Shown here: positions 17,073 to 25,524 of the stretch, in pieces
Layout of the letters: each line of letters starts with the position of its first letter
Position numbering within the stretch: the first letter of the stretch is position 1
NCBI RefSeq assembly: GCF_009725985.1
Contig: NZ_RCNR01000002.1
Span: 1-64,000 of the forward strand
Reading direction: 5' to 3'
From: Zobellia amurskyensis
GTDB lineage: Bacteria > Bacteroidota > Bacteroidia > Flavobacteriales > Flavobacteriaceae
DNA: 64,000 bases
Translations under genes and position numbers: made by a program
The notes under the pieces: generated by a model
Database searches by the model: none
Seen by the model: the letters and a program-made list of their open reading frames with translations, nothing else
What the model was told of the DNA's origin: nothing

Positions 17073-18461
17073 TTATAAACCAGCTACCGCTTTGATCTCT
17101 CCAATTATTCGATCGGCAAGTTCATCTGCTTGAGACTGACTTTTAGCTTCGGTATAAATACGGATAATTGGTTCTGTGTTTGACTTTCTTAAGTGTACCC
17201 AGTTTTCAGCGAAGTCTATTTTAACTCCGTCAATAGTAGATATTTCTTCGTCTTTATATTTTTCGGCCATAGCCTTAAGAATACCATCTACATCAAGATC
17301 TGGTGTCAATTGTATTTTCTTTTTGCTCATAAAGTATGAAGGATAGCTAGCACGAAGGTCTGCAACCGTGCCACCGTTTTCCGCCATTAACATTAAGAAT
17401 AATGCGGTACCAACTAAAGAATCACGACCATAGTGACTCTCTGGATAGATAATACCTCCATTACCTTCTCCACCAATAATAGCATTGTTCGCTTTCATTT
17501 TTGTAACCACGTTTACCTCTCCTACTGCAGCGGCTTCGTACGTGCCACCGTGCTTCTGGGTAATATCGCGTAGGGCACGTGAAGAAGATAGGTTAGAAAC
17601 CGTATTTCCTTTGGTCTTTCCTAAAACATAATCAGCGCAAGCTACTAGGGTGTATTCCTCACCAAACATTTCGCCAGTATTATCAATGAATGCCAAACGG
17701 TCTACGTCTGGATCAACTACGATTCCAAAATCGGCTTTCTCTTCAACAACTAAAGCACAAATATCTCCCAAATGCTCTTTTAAAGGTTCTGGGTTATGAG
17801 GAAAATGGCCTGTTGGGTCACAGTATAGCTTTACTACTTCAACACCAAGTTCTTCCAATAGTTTGGGAATAGCAATTCCTCCTGTGGAGTTTACACCATC
17901 TACTACTACTTTGAATTTAGCTTTGCGAATGGTATCGGCATCTACTAAGGAAAGGTCCAATACTTCATCAATATGAATATCTATGTAAGAATCATTTCTG
18001 GTAATGCTTCCTAAATCATCAACCTCAGAGAAATTAAAATCTTCTTTATCGGCAATCTCAAGAATTTTAGCGCCTTGGGCAGCATCTAAAAACTCACCTT
18101 TTTCGTTCAATAATTTAAGTGCGTTCCATTGTTTTGGGTTGTGACTCGCGGTCAAAATAATACCACCATCCGCTTTTTCCAAGGGTACAGCTATTTCCAC
18201 CGTAGGTGTGGTAGACAAATCTAAATCAATAACATCTATTCCAAGACCAACCAAAGTAGATACTACTAAGTTTTGGATCATTTCACCAGAAAGGCGCGCA
18301 TCTCTGCCAATAACCACTTTTAGTTTCTCCTTTTTAGAGTATTCCTTTAACCAAATACCGTATGCCGCAGCAAATTTAACCGCGTCTATGGGGGTTAAGT
18401 TATCTCCCGGGCTACCTCCAATAGTGCCTCGTATACCTGAAATCGATTTTATTAATGTCAT
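17073..18461 (-). CDS. glmM: Phosphoglucosamine mutase (alpha-D-phosphohexomutase family)
   Basis: Interconverts glucosamine-6-phosphate and glucosamine-1-phosphate for UDP-GlcNAc, peptidoglycan and lipid A synthesis. The 462 residues carry the phosphoserine loop T-A-S-H-N-P (Ser106), the metal-binding D-P-D-V-D-R near residue 245, the sugar-binding G-E-G-N-G-G near 325, and a C-terminal phosphate-binding R-K-S-N-T-E-P-I-I-R-I-Y. The Bacteroidota branch is often annotated phosphoglucosamine mutase, though a phosphomannomutase/phosphoglucomutase role cannot be excluded. A minus-strand -7 element (18483-18490) lies 21 bases upstream of the start. Confidence 0.9.
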   Translation of the reverse strand: MTLIKSISGIRGTIGGSPGDNLTPIDAVKFAAAYGIWLKEYSKKEKLKVVIGRDARLSGEMIQNLVVSTLVGLGIDVIDLDLSTTPTVEIAVPLEKADGGIILTASHNPKQWNALKLLNEKGEFLDAAQGAKILEIADKEDFNFSEVDDLGSITRNDSYIDIHIDEVLDLSLVDADTIRKAKFKVVVDGVNSTGGIAIPKLLEELGVEVVKLYCDPTGHFPHNPEPLKEHLGDICALVVEEKADFGIVVDPDVDRLAFIDNTGEMFGEEYTLVACADYVLGKTKGNTVSNLSSSRALRDITQKHGGTYEAAAVGEVNVVTKMKANNAIIGGEGNGGIIYPESHYGRDSLVGTALFLMLMAENGGTVADLRASYPSYFMSKKKIQLTPDLDVDGILKAMAEKYKDEEISTIDGVKIDFAENWVHLRKSNTEPIIRIYTEAKSQSQADELADRIIGEIKAVAGL

Positions 18462-18482
18462 ATTTTTCTAAAATAGTTTATG

Positions 18483-18516
18483 CAAATATACAGGTCTAGG
18501 GCTAATACTATGTTTG
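18483..18516. promoter_or_regulatory. Divergent -7 elements (glmM / ACP phosphodiesterase)
   Basis: CAAATATA at 18483-18490 reads TATATTTG on the minus strand for glmM. TATGTTTG at 18509-18516 on the plus strand is 20 bases before the ATG at 18537. This placement supports 18537, not the upstream in-frame ATG at 18480, as the start of the plus-strand gene. Confidence 0.5.
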
Positions 18517-18536
18517 CAATTTGTAAATTCGAGCTT

Positions 18537-19121
18537 ATGAATTTTCTGGCACACATTTATCTATCCTTTGGCGACCAAGAAATTACTTTGGGCAATTTTA
18601 TTGCGGATAGTATCCGGGCCAATAAATACACGCATTTACCGGAGCGGGTGCAACAAGGAATTATGCTGCACCGTGAAATTGATACCTTTACGGATACACA
18701 TGATATTCCTAAAATTAGTAGCAAGCGGCTTCATAAGAACTACAGCCACTATAGCCGTGTAATCGTAGATATTTTTTACGATCACTATCTGGCCAAAAAT
18801 TGGAGTACCTATTGTGATACCCCTTTGGATGTTTATGTAGAGAATTTTTATGACCTGTTGGAAGACAATTACAAGATTCTTCCGGTAGGCGTACAACGGA
18901 TGATGCCTTATATGATTGCGGATAATTGGATTTATAACTACTCCAAAATGGAGGGAATAGCCAAGGTCTTAAATGGTATGAACCGTAGAACAAAAAACAA
19001 ATCTAAAATGAATTTTGCTATTTTAGATTTGGAGGAACATTATGAAGAATTTGAAGAGGAGTTTACCGCTTTCTTTGATGAGCTTATGGTGTTTTCAAAA
19101 CAAAAATTTATTTCACTTTAA
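18537..19121 (+). CDS. Acyl carrier protein phosphodiesterase (AcpH, DUF479)
   Basis: A 194-residue AcpH-family protein expected to remove the phosphopantetheine arm from holo-ACP. Typical features are the start M-N-F-L-A-H-I-Y-L, then G-N-F-I-A-D-S-I-R, the H-R-E-I-D-T-F-T-D-T-H motif near residue 45 and V-D-I-F-Y-D-H-Y-L-A near 75. All are HD-like metal-site features of the family. The frame extends upstream to 18480, but that start would precede the promoter and add residues not seen in the family, so 18537 is chosen. It is divergent from glmM. Confidence 0.85.
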   Translation: MNFLAHIYLSFGDQEITLGNFIADSIRANKYTHLPERVQQGIMLHREIDTFTDTHDIPKISSKRLHKNYSHYSRVIVDIFYDHYLAKNWSTYCDTPLDVYVENFYDLLEDNYKILPVGVQRMMPYMIADNWIYNYSKMEGIAKVLNGMNRRTKNKSKMNFAILDLEEHYEEFEEEFTAFFDELMVFSKQKFISL

Positions 19122-19177
19122 TATCGAGGCATATACGAATCAATTTTAAAACATTTTAAACTTCAAACCGACCGCGT

Positions 19178-20881
19178 ATGAAACCAACACGATTAATCCT
19201 TTTAAAGACCCTTGTTCTCCTTCTTTTTGTTAGTTGTAAAAGTGAGCCGCTTAAGCCTGCCAAACCCACGGGTGTTGTTGCTGAAAAGGCTATGGTGGTC
19301 TCTGCACGGGAAGAAGCTTCAACCATTGGTGCTACTATTTTAAAACAAGGTGGAAATGCTTTTGATGCCATGGTGGCAACAGAACTTGCTTTAGTGGTTT
19401 CTTATCCATTTGCCGGTAATATTGGCGGCGGCGGGTTTATGGTCTACCGTAAAGCAGATGGTTCTATAGGAGCATTGGATTATCGTGAAAAAGCGCCATT
19501 ATCGGCTACAAAAGATATGTATTTGGATTCTCTGGGTAACGTTATCCCAGGTATGAGTACCAAAGGGGCTACGGCAGTTGGCGTTCCCGGTACCGTTGCA
19601 GGAATAATAGAGGTACACAAGAAATTTGGGTCTATGCCTTTGGCCGATATCCTTGCCCCTGTTATTGCTCTGGCGGATGAAGGTGTGATCATCACAGAAA
19701 AACAGGCCGAAAGGTTTGAACATTATAAAGAGATTATTCTTGAAGTAAATGACAGCGTTACTACTTTTCCCATTGGCTGTAAAGCGGGTGACTTGGTAAA
19801 ATACCCGGCATTGGCAAACACGCTTAGACGTATTGCAAAAGATGGTAGGGACGGATTTTATAAAGGGAAAATCGCAAAAGTACTGGCATCCTTTATTCAA
19901 AAGAAGGGTGGTTTTGTTACCGAAGAAGATTTGGAGCAATATGAAGCCCGTTGGCGGGAACCTGTTGTTTTTGACTATAAAGACCTTCATATTATTTCTA
20001 TGAGTCCGCCTAGTAGCGGTGGTATGACCATCAATCAGATTTTAAGGATGATGGAACCTTATGATATTGCCAAATTTGGTCACAACTCGGAAAAGACCAT
20101 TCAGTTATTTACAGAAGCCGCACGCCGTGCCTATGCCGACCGGAATTATTGGTTGGGTGATCCTGATTTTGTGAGCATTCCCATGGACGACCTTTTAAGT
20201 CCTGATTACCTAGAAGAGCGTATGGACAACTTTTCCTTTAGCAAAGCCACTAGGTCCGAAGATATTCGTGAGGGCAACTTTGAAACTACGGAAAGTATGG
20301 AAACCACCCACTATTCTATTGTAGATGCAGAAGGCAATGCAGTTTCCGTAACCACTACCCTAAACGGAGCGTATGGTTCTAAACTTTACTGTGACGAACT
20401 CGGCTTTTTCTTGAATAATGAAATGGATGATTTTAGCGCCAAGGCCGGTGTTCCCAATATGTTTGGTCTTGTGGGTGCCGAAGCCAATAGTATTGAACCT
20501 GGAAAACGTATGTTAAGCAGCATGACACCTACCATAGTAGAAAAAGAAGGCAAATTGTGGATGGTAGTAGGAACTCCTGGAGGTTCTACCATTATAACCG
20601 CTGTGGCACAAACTATTCTAAACGGGTACGAGTTTAATATGAGCATGCAAGATGCGGTAGATGCGCCGCGCTTTCACCATCAGTGGTTACCGGATGTGGT
20701 GACTTTTGAGCCAGATGGTTTTTCCGAAGAACTGAAAACCAATTTAAAATCAAAAGGGTATCATATTAATGAAGACCGTACGCCAATTATTGGTAAAGTA
20801 GATGCTATTCGTGTTTTGTCCGATGGAACTTTAGAAGGTGGAGCCGATAAACGTGGTGATGATACCGCTGTCGGTTTTTAA
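19178..20881 (+). CDS. ggt: Gamma-glutamyltransferase / glutathione hydrolase (lipoprotein)
   Basis: Cleaves the gamma-glutamyl bond of glutathione and related peptides outside the cytoplasm. A single 567-residue precursor carries a lipobox F-V-S-C (Cys20), so the enzyme is likely membrane anchored. It self-cleaves before the nucleophile Thr376 in T-T-H-Y-S-I-V-D, giving a large and a small subunit. Other signatures are G-G-N-A-F-D-A near residue 60, I-G-G-G-G-F-M-V-Y near 85, S-S-M-T-P-T and G-T-P-G-G-S-T-I-I near 450-470. Length is normal. The downstream gene follows after 26 bases and may be co-transcribed. Confidence 0.95.
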   Translation: MKPTRLILLKTLVLLLFVSCKSEPLKPAKPTGVVAEKAMVVSAREEASTIGATILKQGGNAFDAMVATELALVVSYPFAGNIGGGGFMVYRKADGSIGALDYREKAPLSATKDMYLDSLGNVIPGMSTKGATAVGVPGTVAGIIEVHKKFGSMPLADILAPVIALADEGVIITEKQAERFEHYKEIILEVNDSVTTFPIGCKAGDLVKYPALANTLRRIAKDGRDGFYKGKIAKVLASFIQKKGGFVTEEDLEQYEARWREPVVFDYKDLHIISMSPPSSGGMTINQILRMMEPYDIAKFGHNSEKTIQLFTEAARRAYADRNYWLGDPDFVSIPMDDLLSPDYLEERMDNFSFSKATRSEDIREGNFETTESMETTHYSIVDAEGNAVSVTTTLNGAYGSKLYCDELGFFLNNEMDDFSAKAGVPNMFGLVGAEANSIEPGKRMLSSMTPTIVEKEGKLWMVVGTPGGSTIITAVAQTILNGYEFNMSMQDAVDAPRFHHQWLPDVVTFEPDGFSEELKTNLKSKGYHINEDRTPIIGKVDAIRVLSDGTLEGGADKRGDDTAVGF

Positions 20882-20907
20882 TGTATTTGTCTGATTTTTA
20901 GAGCACA

Positions 20908-21618
20908 ATGAAGGTATTGAAAATTTTAGGAAAAGGGATTCTAATTCTTGCCGGCTTACTTTTGGTTGGTTTTGGAATCCTTTATATGTTGTATAATGAA
21001 CCTTTACCTCAGGGAACTCCTGGTGCAGAGGCCGATGCCCTTGCCGACAAGATGCTTGACGCCATTAATAACGAAGCGTATGCTAAAACTAATTATTTGG
21101 AATGGAGTTTTGCCAATGGCGCACATTCATATAAGTGGGATAAGGAAAATGGTGAGGTTGATGTGGAATGGGATGCTTACCGTGTACTTCTCAACTTAAA
21201 GAATACTTCTAAAAGTAAGGTGTTTGAAAATGAAGCCGAAGTTATTGGTAATGACCGAAAAGAACTCATTGCCAAGGCCGAAGGTTTTTTCAATAATGAT
21301 TCCTTTTGGCTTGTTGCTCCTTTCAAGGTTTTTGATAACGGAACACAACGTAGTTTGGTAACCTTAGAAGACGGCTCTAATGCTTTGATGATTACGTATT
21401 CTTCTGGCGGTAGTACACCCGGAGATTCGTACCTATGGCATTTAGGGCCTAACGGATTACCCGAAAGCTACCAAATGTGGGTGAGCATTATTCCCATAGG
21501 CGGACTCAAAGCGACATGGGATGACTGGAAGATTATGGAAACCGGTGCTTTCTTACCAACTTCCCATAAGTTAGGACCCATGACTTTGGATATGGGTGAA
21601 GTTAGAGGGTATAATTAA
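20908..21618 (+). CDS. Conserved membrane-anchored protein of unknown function
   Basis: A 236-residue protein with one N-terminal transmembrane segment (residues 10-29). The soluble domain is rich in Trp and aromatic residues: W-S-F-A-N-G-A-H, Y-K-W-D, V-E-W-D-A-Y-R-V and L-W-H-L-G-P-N-G-L-P. The pattern suggests a lipocalin-like or LolA-like beta fold. No named family was recognised. It follows ggt by 26 bases in the same direction, so an operon is plausible. It converges with the MBL-fold gene with six bases between stops. Confidence 0.6.
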   Translation: MKVLKILGKGILILAGLLLVGFGILYMLYNEPLPQGTPGAEADALADKMLDAINNEAYAKTNYLEWSFANGAHSYKWDKENGEVDVEWDAYRVLLNLKNTSKSKVFENEAEVIGNDRKELIAKAEGFFNNDSFWLVAPFKVFDNGTQRSLVTLEDGSNALMITYSSGGSTPGDSYLWHLGPNGLPESYQMWVSIIPIGGLKATWDDWKIMETGAFLPTSHKLGPMTLDMGEVRGYN

Positions 21619-21624
21619 TACTCA

Positions 21625-22770
21625 TCAAAGGTTTTTCCACCAATTAGCATAAGTACTAACAGAATCTGCAACTATAATTTCTTGACCTATTTGAGGTGCA
21701 ATTACCTTTAGGTTCAACTCTAAAGCTTTTGCCTCAACACGTTTTATTGGGTCTTTCCAATCGTGAAGTGCCAATTTAAAACCTGCCCAATGTATAGGCA
21801 TTATTTTCTTTGCCTTTACGTCCAAACCTGCTTGTGCTGTTTCTTCGGGCATCATATGTATATCCGGCCACATTTCGTCATATTGTCCGCATTCCATTAA
21901 CGCCAAATCAAAAGGACCGTATTTCTCGCCTATTTCTTTAAAGTGCGGTGCATAACCACTGTCTCCACTAAAATAAATGTTTTCATCTAAAGATTTCACG
22001 ACCCAAGAACTCCAAAGTGTACTTTGGCTGTTGTCTAATTTTCTTCCAGAAAAATGCTGGGCCGGCGTACAGACCAATGTTATGTTCTGCAATTGTTTTT
22101 CTTCCCACCAATCCATCTCTGTTATCTTGTCTGCAGGAATTCCCCAAGCTTCTAAATGCACTCCTAACCCTAGCGGCACAAAATAATGCTTGGTCTTGTC
22201 CTTTAGTTTTAAAATGGTTTCGTAATCCAAATGGTCATAATGATCATGAGAAAAAATGACCGCGTCAATACGAGGTAACTTTTCAACTTCTAATGGCATT
22301 TCCTTGTTAAACCGGTCGTCTCCCAACCAAGGGTGTGGTGCTGGAACCATACCGAACATAGGGTCTAACAAGATATTCAACCCATCCATTTGGAGCAAAA
22401 ATGAAGAATGCCCATACCATATCATTCGTGTTTTACTCTTATAATCGGCAACATTGGCAGAATCTAATTTTATGACTTTTAAATCCTCTTTGGGGCGACC
22501 GTTGGGGACTTTAATCGTGAAAAATTTGTAGGCAAGGTTCAAACTTTCCGAAAAACTCAAATCTTTGGGTACGGCCTTTTTATTAATAAATATGCCCTCT
22601 TTAAATTGTTCCGATTGCTTATAAACCTGCTGACGTTCTTTAGTGACATCACCACCAAAACTTGGATAGAAATTATTGAACAAAACGTATGCTATTACTA
22701 AAACTCCAATTAATACAACAACCGTAAGTAGTACTTTCTTTAAAATTTTTCTCAGCATTATTTTATTCAA
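21625..22770 (-). CDS. Membrane-anchored MBL-fold metallo-hydrolase (NAPE-PLD/UlaG-like)
   Basis: A 381-residue protein with an N-terminal membrane segment (about residues 8-30) and a metallo-beta-lactamase domain. Visible metal motifs are F-S-H-D-H-Y-D-H-L-D near residue 175, a second-site His in T-P-A-Q-H-F-S-G-R near 240, Y-F-S-G-D-S-G-Y near 267, and M-P-I-H-W-A-G-F near 325. The order and the W-Y-G-H-S-S-F-L-L motif near 118 fit the phospholipase-D-like NAPE-PLD/RomA group. The substrate is unknown. A second ATG four codons in (22758) is an alternative start. Confidence 0.82.
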   Translation of the reverse strand: MNKIMLRKILKKVLLTVVVLIGVLVIAYVLFNNFYPSFGGDVTKERQQVYKQSEQFKEGIFINKKAVPKDLSFSESLNLAYKFFTIKVPNGRPKEDLKVIKLDSANVADYKSKTRMIWYGHSSFLLQMDGLNILLDPMFGMVPAPHPWLGDDRFNKEMPLEVEKLPRIDAVIFSHDHYDHLDYETILKLKDKTKHYFVPLGLGVHLEAWGIPADKITEMDWWEEKQLQNITLVCTPAQHFSGRKLDNSQSTLWSSWVVKSLDENIYFSGDSGYAPHFKEIGEKYGPFDLALMECGQYDEMWPDIHMMPEETAQAGLDVKAKKIMPIHWAGFKLALHDWKDPIKRVEAKALELNLKVIAPQIGQEIIVADSVSTYANWWKNL

Positions 22771-22826
22771 CTAGTCTCATTAGTATAGCAAAGGTCTTGG
22801 CTTTGTAAGTCAACAAATTCAACCTT

Positions 22827-22849
22827 TTGGTAAAAATAAGATTTACCAA
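22827..22849. promoter_or_regulatory. Inverted repeat between the DinB remnant and the MBL gene
   Basis: Perfect 8-base arms TTGGTAAA / TTTACCAA with a 7-base spacer, 57 bases upstream of the MBL-fold start. There is no T run, so an operator is more likely than a terminator. Confidence 0.35.
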
Positions 22850-22918
22850 GATATAACGGACCTCTCTAGGGTTAAATACAACGAAACAATGAAGAGGTGT
22901 ACCAATGAATGTATTGAC

Positions 22919-23317
22919 TTATTGAAACAAAACGTATCTAGGTGGCACAAGTCCGTTTAGACGCATGGAGACTAGCATTTGTGCTCTGTGATGCGTTATA
23001 TGGTCAGATAGCAGCATAAAAATTTGTCGTTTACTTCTGTTCAGACCAAAATAATCTAATTCATCATCTAATTGAGCAGTATCAAATTGACCAATTAGTT
23101 GTATGGTTTCATCAAACGTGGTATTGATTAAAGCTATCATTTCAGCTTTGGATTTTGTGCCGACTTTAAAAACGGTGTCCGTTTGCCAATCTCTAGATTC
23201 TCTGTCCCCTAATAAAGATTGACTATGCCAATCCATGGCGTAACCAATATGTAAAAGATTCTCCGCAAAACTTAGGGATTCTGGTGTAGCCTTAAAAGCA
23301 TATTTATGCTCCGGTAT
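22919..23317 (-). pseudogene. DinB-family protein, 5'-truncated remnant
   Basis: The frame encodes the body of a DinB/YfiT-type four-helix protein: A-T-P-E-S-L-S-F-A-E-N-L-L-H-I-G near the left junction, then a D-W-H-S metal-site region, and S-D-H-I-T-H-H-R-A-Q-M, the characteristic C-terminal His cluster. The expected first helix (about 25-30 residues) and start codon are missing. The frame opens with I-P-E-H-K-Y immediately after the stop codon of the 119-aa cassette gene, in the same reading frame. The first ATG is at 23236, inside the domain, and would give only 105 residues. Most likely it was decapitated by insertion of the upstream cassette. Confidence 0.75.
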
Positions 23318-23677
23318 TTATAATTTATAATCTGTATTTGGCAAAGCAATATCAACACTAAAATTAATTCTAGAAATTGTTTTATTTTCCTCTGTTCCTT
23401 TAGTTTTTGCTCCTAACCCTATTCCGTAAACGGATATTCCTGCCTTAATTCCATTCTCTTCTTTTTCTGTTACAGTAACAGCTACGTCAAAATCAACCTT
23501 GGAAACTTTAACTGCTCCTTCTTCTTCATTGTAGAAAATATAATTTTCGTTAGAATCATTTTTTGGTCTAAATCTCGGATTAATTCTGGCGTTATGTTCG
23601 ATAGCAAACTCTTTACAATCATCCAATCCTTTTATAACAGATTTGATTGTCTCGGATATAAATTCATCTAATTTCAT
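23318..23677 (-). CDS. 119-aa protein of unknown function, cassette partner (trypco2-like?)
   Basis: A 119-residue cytoplasmic protein. The N-terminal third is helical (F-I-S-E-T-I-K-S-V-I-K-G-L). The C-terminal two thirds are beta-rich with V-D-F-D-V-A-V-T-V-T, Y-G-I-G-L-G-A-K-T and I-N-F-S-V-D-I-A-L-P. The layout resembles small proteins of the trypsin-co-occurring (trypco2) type, often found with effector genes; that link is from memory and tentative. It lies 37 bases downstream of the OLD-type ATPase gene on the same strand and is probably co-transcribed. Its TAA directly abuts the DinB remnant in the same frame. Confidence 0.6.
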   Translation of the reverse strand: MKLDEFISETIKSVIKGLDDCKEFAIEHNARINPRFRPKNDSNENYIFYNEEEGAVKVSKVDFDVAVTVTEKEENGIKAGISVYGIGLGAKTKGTEENKTISRINFSVDIALPNTDYKL

Positions 23678-23714
23678 AGTTTTCTATTGGTTTGCACTGT
23701 TTTAACTATTTATT

Positions 23715-25370
23715 TCAATATGATAATTCCCAACACTTCTGCAGTGCTTCATAGCATATTCTTAAATCATTTTCAAATTGTTCCTTTGTGATATTTTGAC
23801 CTACATGCTTTGCTAGCTGTTTCTTTTTTGTGCCCGTGATAATTCTATTACCATTTTCTTGAACGGCATCCAGGTCTTCTTGATTCTTTTTCCAATTACC
23901 ATAGACGGTACATTTTTGATTAGGATATGATTGTTCAATATCTCTCCCGACAAGTTGGAAGAATTGACCATTACGTTTTAAGGATTTGTAATTATTCAAA
24001 AACTGTTTCACACCACCAGCTGTCTGCTCGCTTGGCTCATCAATAAGTATGATTGTTTTATTTCCATAAATACTTGAATTTAATGGTATGAAAGCCTTTT
24101 CAATAGAATTTATTGTTCTTTCTACTTGATCAATATCACCATTTGCTTTTATTATTTGAATTTTAGGTTTATCCTCATAAAACCTTTTAATAACTCTAGT
24201 CAATAATTCGAGTTCAGATTGCCCTTCTACAATTAGGAAATTTTGAGGCAGTAATAAATCCCCAGGACTACCACCTAATAATTCAAAAACTACATATGGT
24301 TTATCTAATTCGTTAGTAAGTTCAAATTCTGTTTGTCCTTCTGATTTTTCTACTTTTAGAATTGATTGATTTTCAAAATTATCTACTACAAAAACTGATG
24401 AATGTGTGTTGATAAAAACTTGATCATTTTCATTAGACAAAGTATACAAAACATCCTTTAATTTCCTTTGTGCTGTTGGGTGTAAATGGAGTTCAGCTTC
24501 ATCAATAAAGAATAGAAATGATTTACCCATATCATCATTAGATTTTCTAAAATCTGCGTATGCCTGGATTATCGCAAGCATTAATGCTCTTTGCATCCCA
24601 TCTCCTTTTTCTTCTGCTGTAGTTTCTACGCCGTCATCAATTGTAGTTTCAAAATTCTTTAAAAAATCGTCAAACACAGGTGCGGTCACTTCAAATTTCA
24701 CCTTTGTACAATCCGGGAATTGTTTTTCTAAATAAGTTTGAACTTTATCCCCTACATTGTCAAATTCAATTTTTATTTCAGAGTTGTCGTCTTCAAATAG
24801 CTCTCTAAATTTTTGTTGAAATTCTTGATATTGTACATTTTCTTGTAGAATAGCAGACAATACTCCTGATAACATAATACCCATAGGAGTAGTTTTGCTA
24901 TATTTTGCAACCGCATCATAATATTGCTTTGTTGTAACGTACTCAAATTTTGGCAAAAAATCATTTAGTGCCTTATCGAAACCTGTTCCTGGGTCTACTT
25001 CTTCACCATTAACAATGAACTTTCTTTTTTTTACATCTACAGCAGTACATCTTGACACTATAACCGTATCACTCCCATTTAATGCCTTTAATATTTTTGT
25101 TTTATTAGTTTGATTTTGCATATTACTGGCTCCTTGTTGTGCACCAGAAAATTCCAATTCAACCAATATTTCATTCCCGTTTTGCCTTTTGTGCTTAAGC
25201 TCAGAAACAATTTGTCCTCTACTTAATCCGTTAAATAAAAACTGAATAGATTCAAAAAAATTTGTTTTACCACAATTGTTTTGACCAACAGCAATATTAA
25301 AATCTGTAGTTTCAAATTCCGTATTTTTTATAGACCGGAAATTTTCAATTTTAACACGAGTGATTTTCAT
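23715..25370 (-). CDS. OLD-family ATPase with TOPRIM-like domain
   Basis: A 551-residue overcoming-lysogenization-defect type protein: an ABC/SMC-like ATPase followed by a TOPRIM nuclease-like domain. The N-terminus I-E-N-F-R-S-I-K is typical. Walker A G-Q-N-N-C-G-K-T is at 29-36, and Walker B with D-loop F-F-I-D-E-A-E-L-H-L-H-P is around Asp290. The TOPRIM domain starts at I-V-E-G-Q-S-E (Glu382) and includes N-G-D near 406. The usual DxD position reads I-D-E-P (Asp444), so the second acid is missing. Related proteins (OLD, GajA, PARIS AriA) act in phage defence. Base composition is visibly AT-richer than the flanks. No second helicase gene of Gabija type is present. Confidence 0.85.
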   Translation of the reverse strand: MKITRVKIENFRSIKNTEFETTDFNIAVGQNNCGKTNFFESIQFLFNGLSRGQIVSELKHKRQNGNEILVELEFSGAQQGASNMQNQTNKTKILKALNGSDTVIVSRCTAVDVKKRKFIVNGEEVDPGTGFDKALNDFLPKFEYVTTKQYYDAVAKYSKTTPMGIMLSGVLSAILQENVQYQEFQQKFRELFEDDNSEIKIEFDNVGDKVQTYLEKQFPDCTKVKFEVTAPVFDDFLKNFETTIDDGVETTAEEKGDGMQRALMLAIIQAYADFRKSNDDMGKSFLFFIDEAELHLHPTAQRKLKDVLYTLSNENDQVFINTHSSVFVVDNFENQSILKVEKSEGQTEFELTNELDKPYVVFELLGGSPGDLLLPQNFLIVEGQSELELLTRVIKRFYEDKPKIQIIKANGDIDQVERTINSIEKAFIPLNSSIYGNKTIILIDEPSEQTAGGVKQFLNNYKSLKRNGQFFQLVGRDIEQSYPNQKCTVYGNWKKNQEDLDAVQENGNRIITGTKKKQLAKHVGQNITKEQFENDLRICYEALQKCWELSY

Positions 25371-25423
25371 ATGTAGTTTTTGTTTGCAATTAATTTTTGG
25401 ATATAGGCTAATAATATTTAATT

Positions 25424-25483
25424 ACCAATTTACACCCCTAACCAAAAAAAACCTTACAGAAATCTGTAAGGTTTTCAACAAAA
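25424..25483. repeat. Dispersed ~60-bp repeat, copy A (with a terminator hairpin)
   Basis: Begins ACCAATTTACACCC and ends TTTTCAACAAAA. It matches the copy at 34687-34747 at 50 of 60 positions without gaps, and more loosely the copy at 27350-27409. It contains a perfect hairpin, AAACCTTACAGA / TCTGTAAGGTTT (25449-25474), bounded by an A run and TTTT, which can terminate the alpha/beta hydrolase gene on the minus strand. Confidence 0.7.
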
Positions 25484-25524
25484 CTCTCAACAATACTATG
25501 TTACATAATAAATAACAACTCTAA

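Noticed and set aside
18480-18536. A longer start for the ACP phosphodiesterase
   Set aside because: It would lie upstream of the -7 element at 18509-18516 and adds residues not seen in the family.
23715-25370. A Gabija system
   Set aside because: The ATPase resembles GajA in layout, but no UvrD-like helicase (GajB) lies beside it. The partner is a 119-aa protein.
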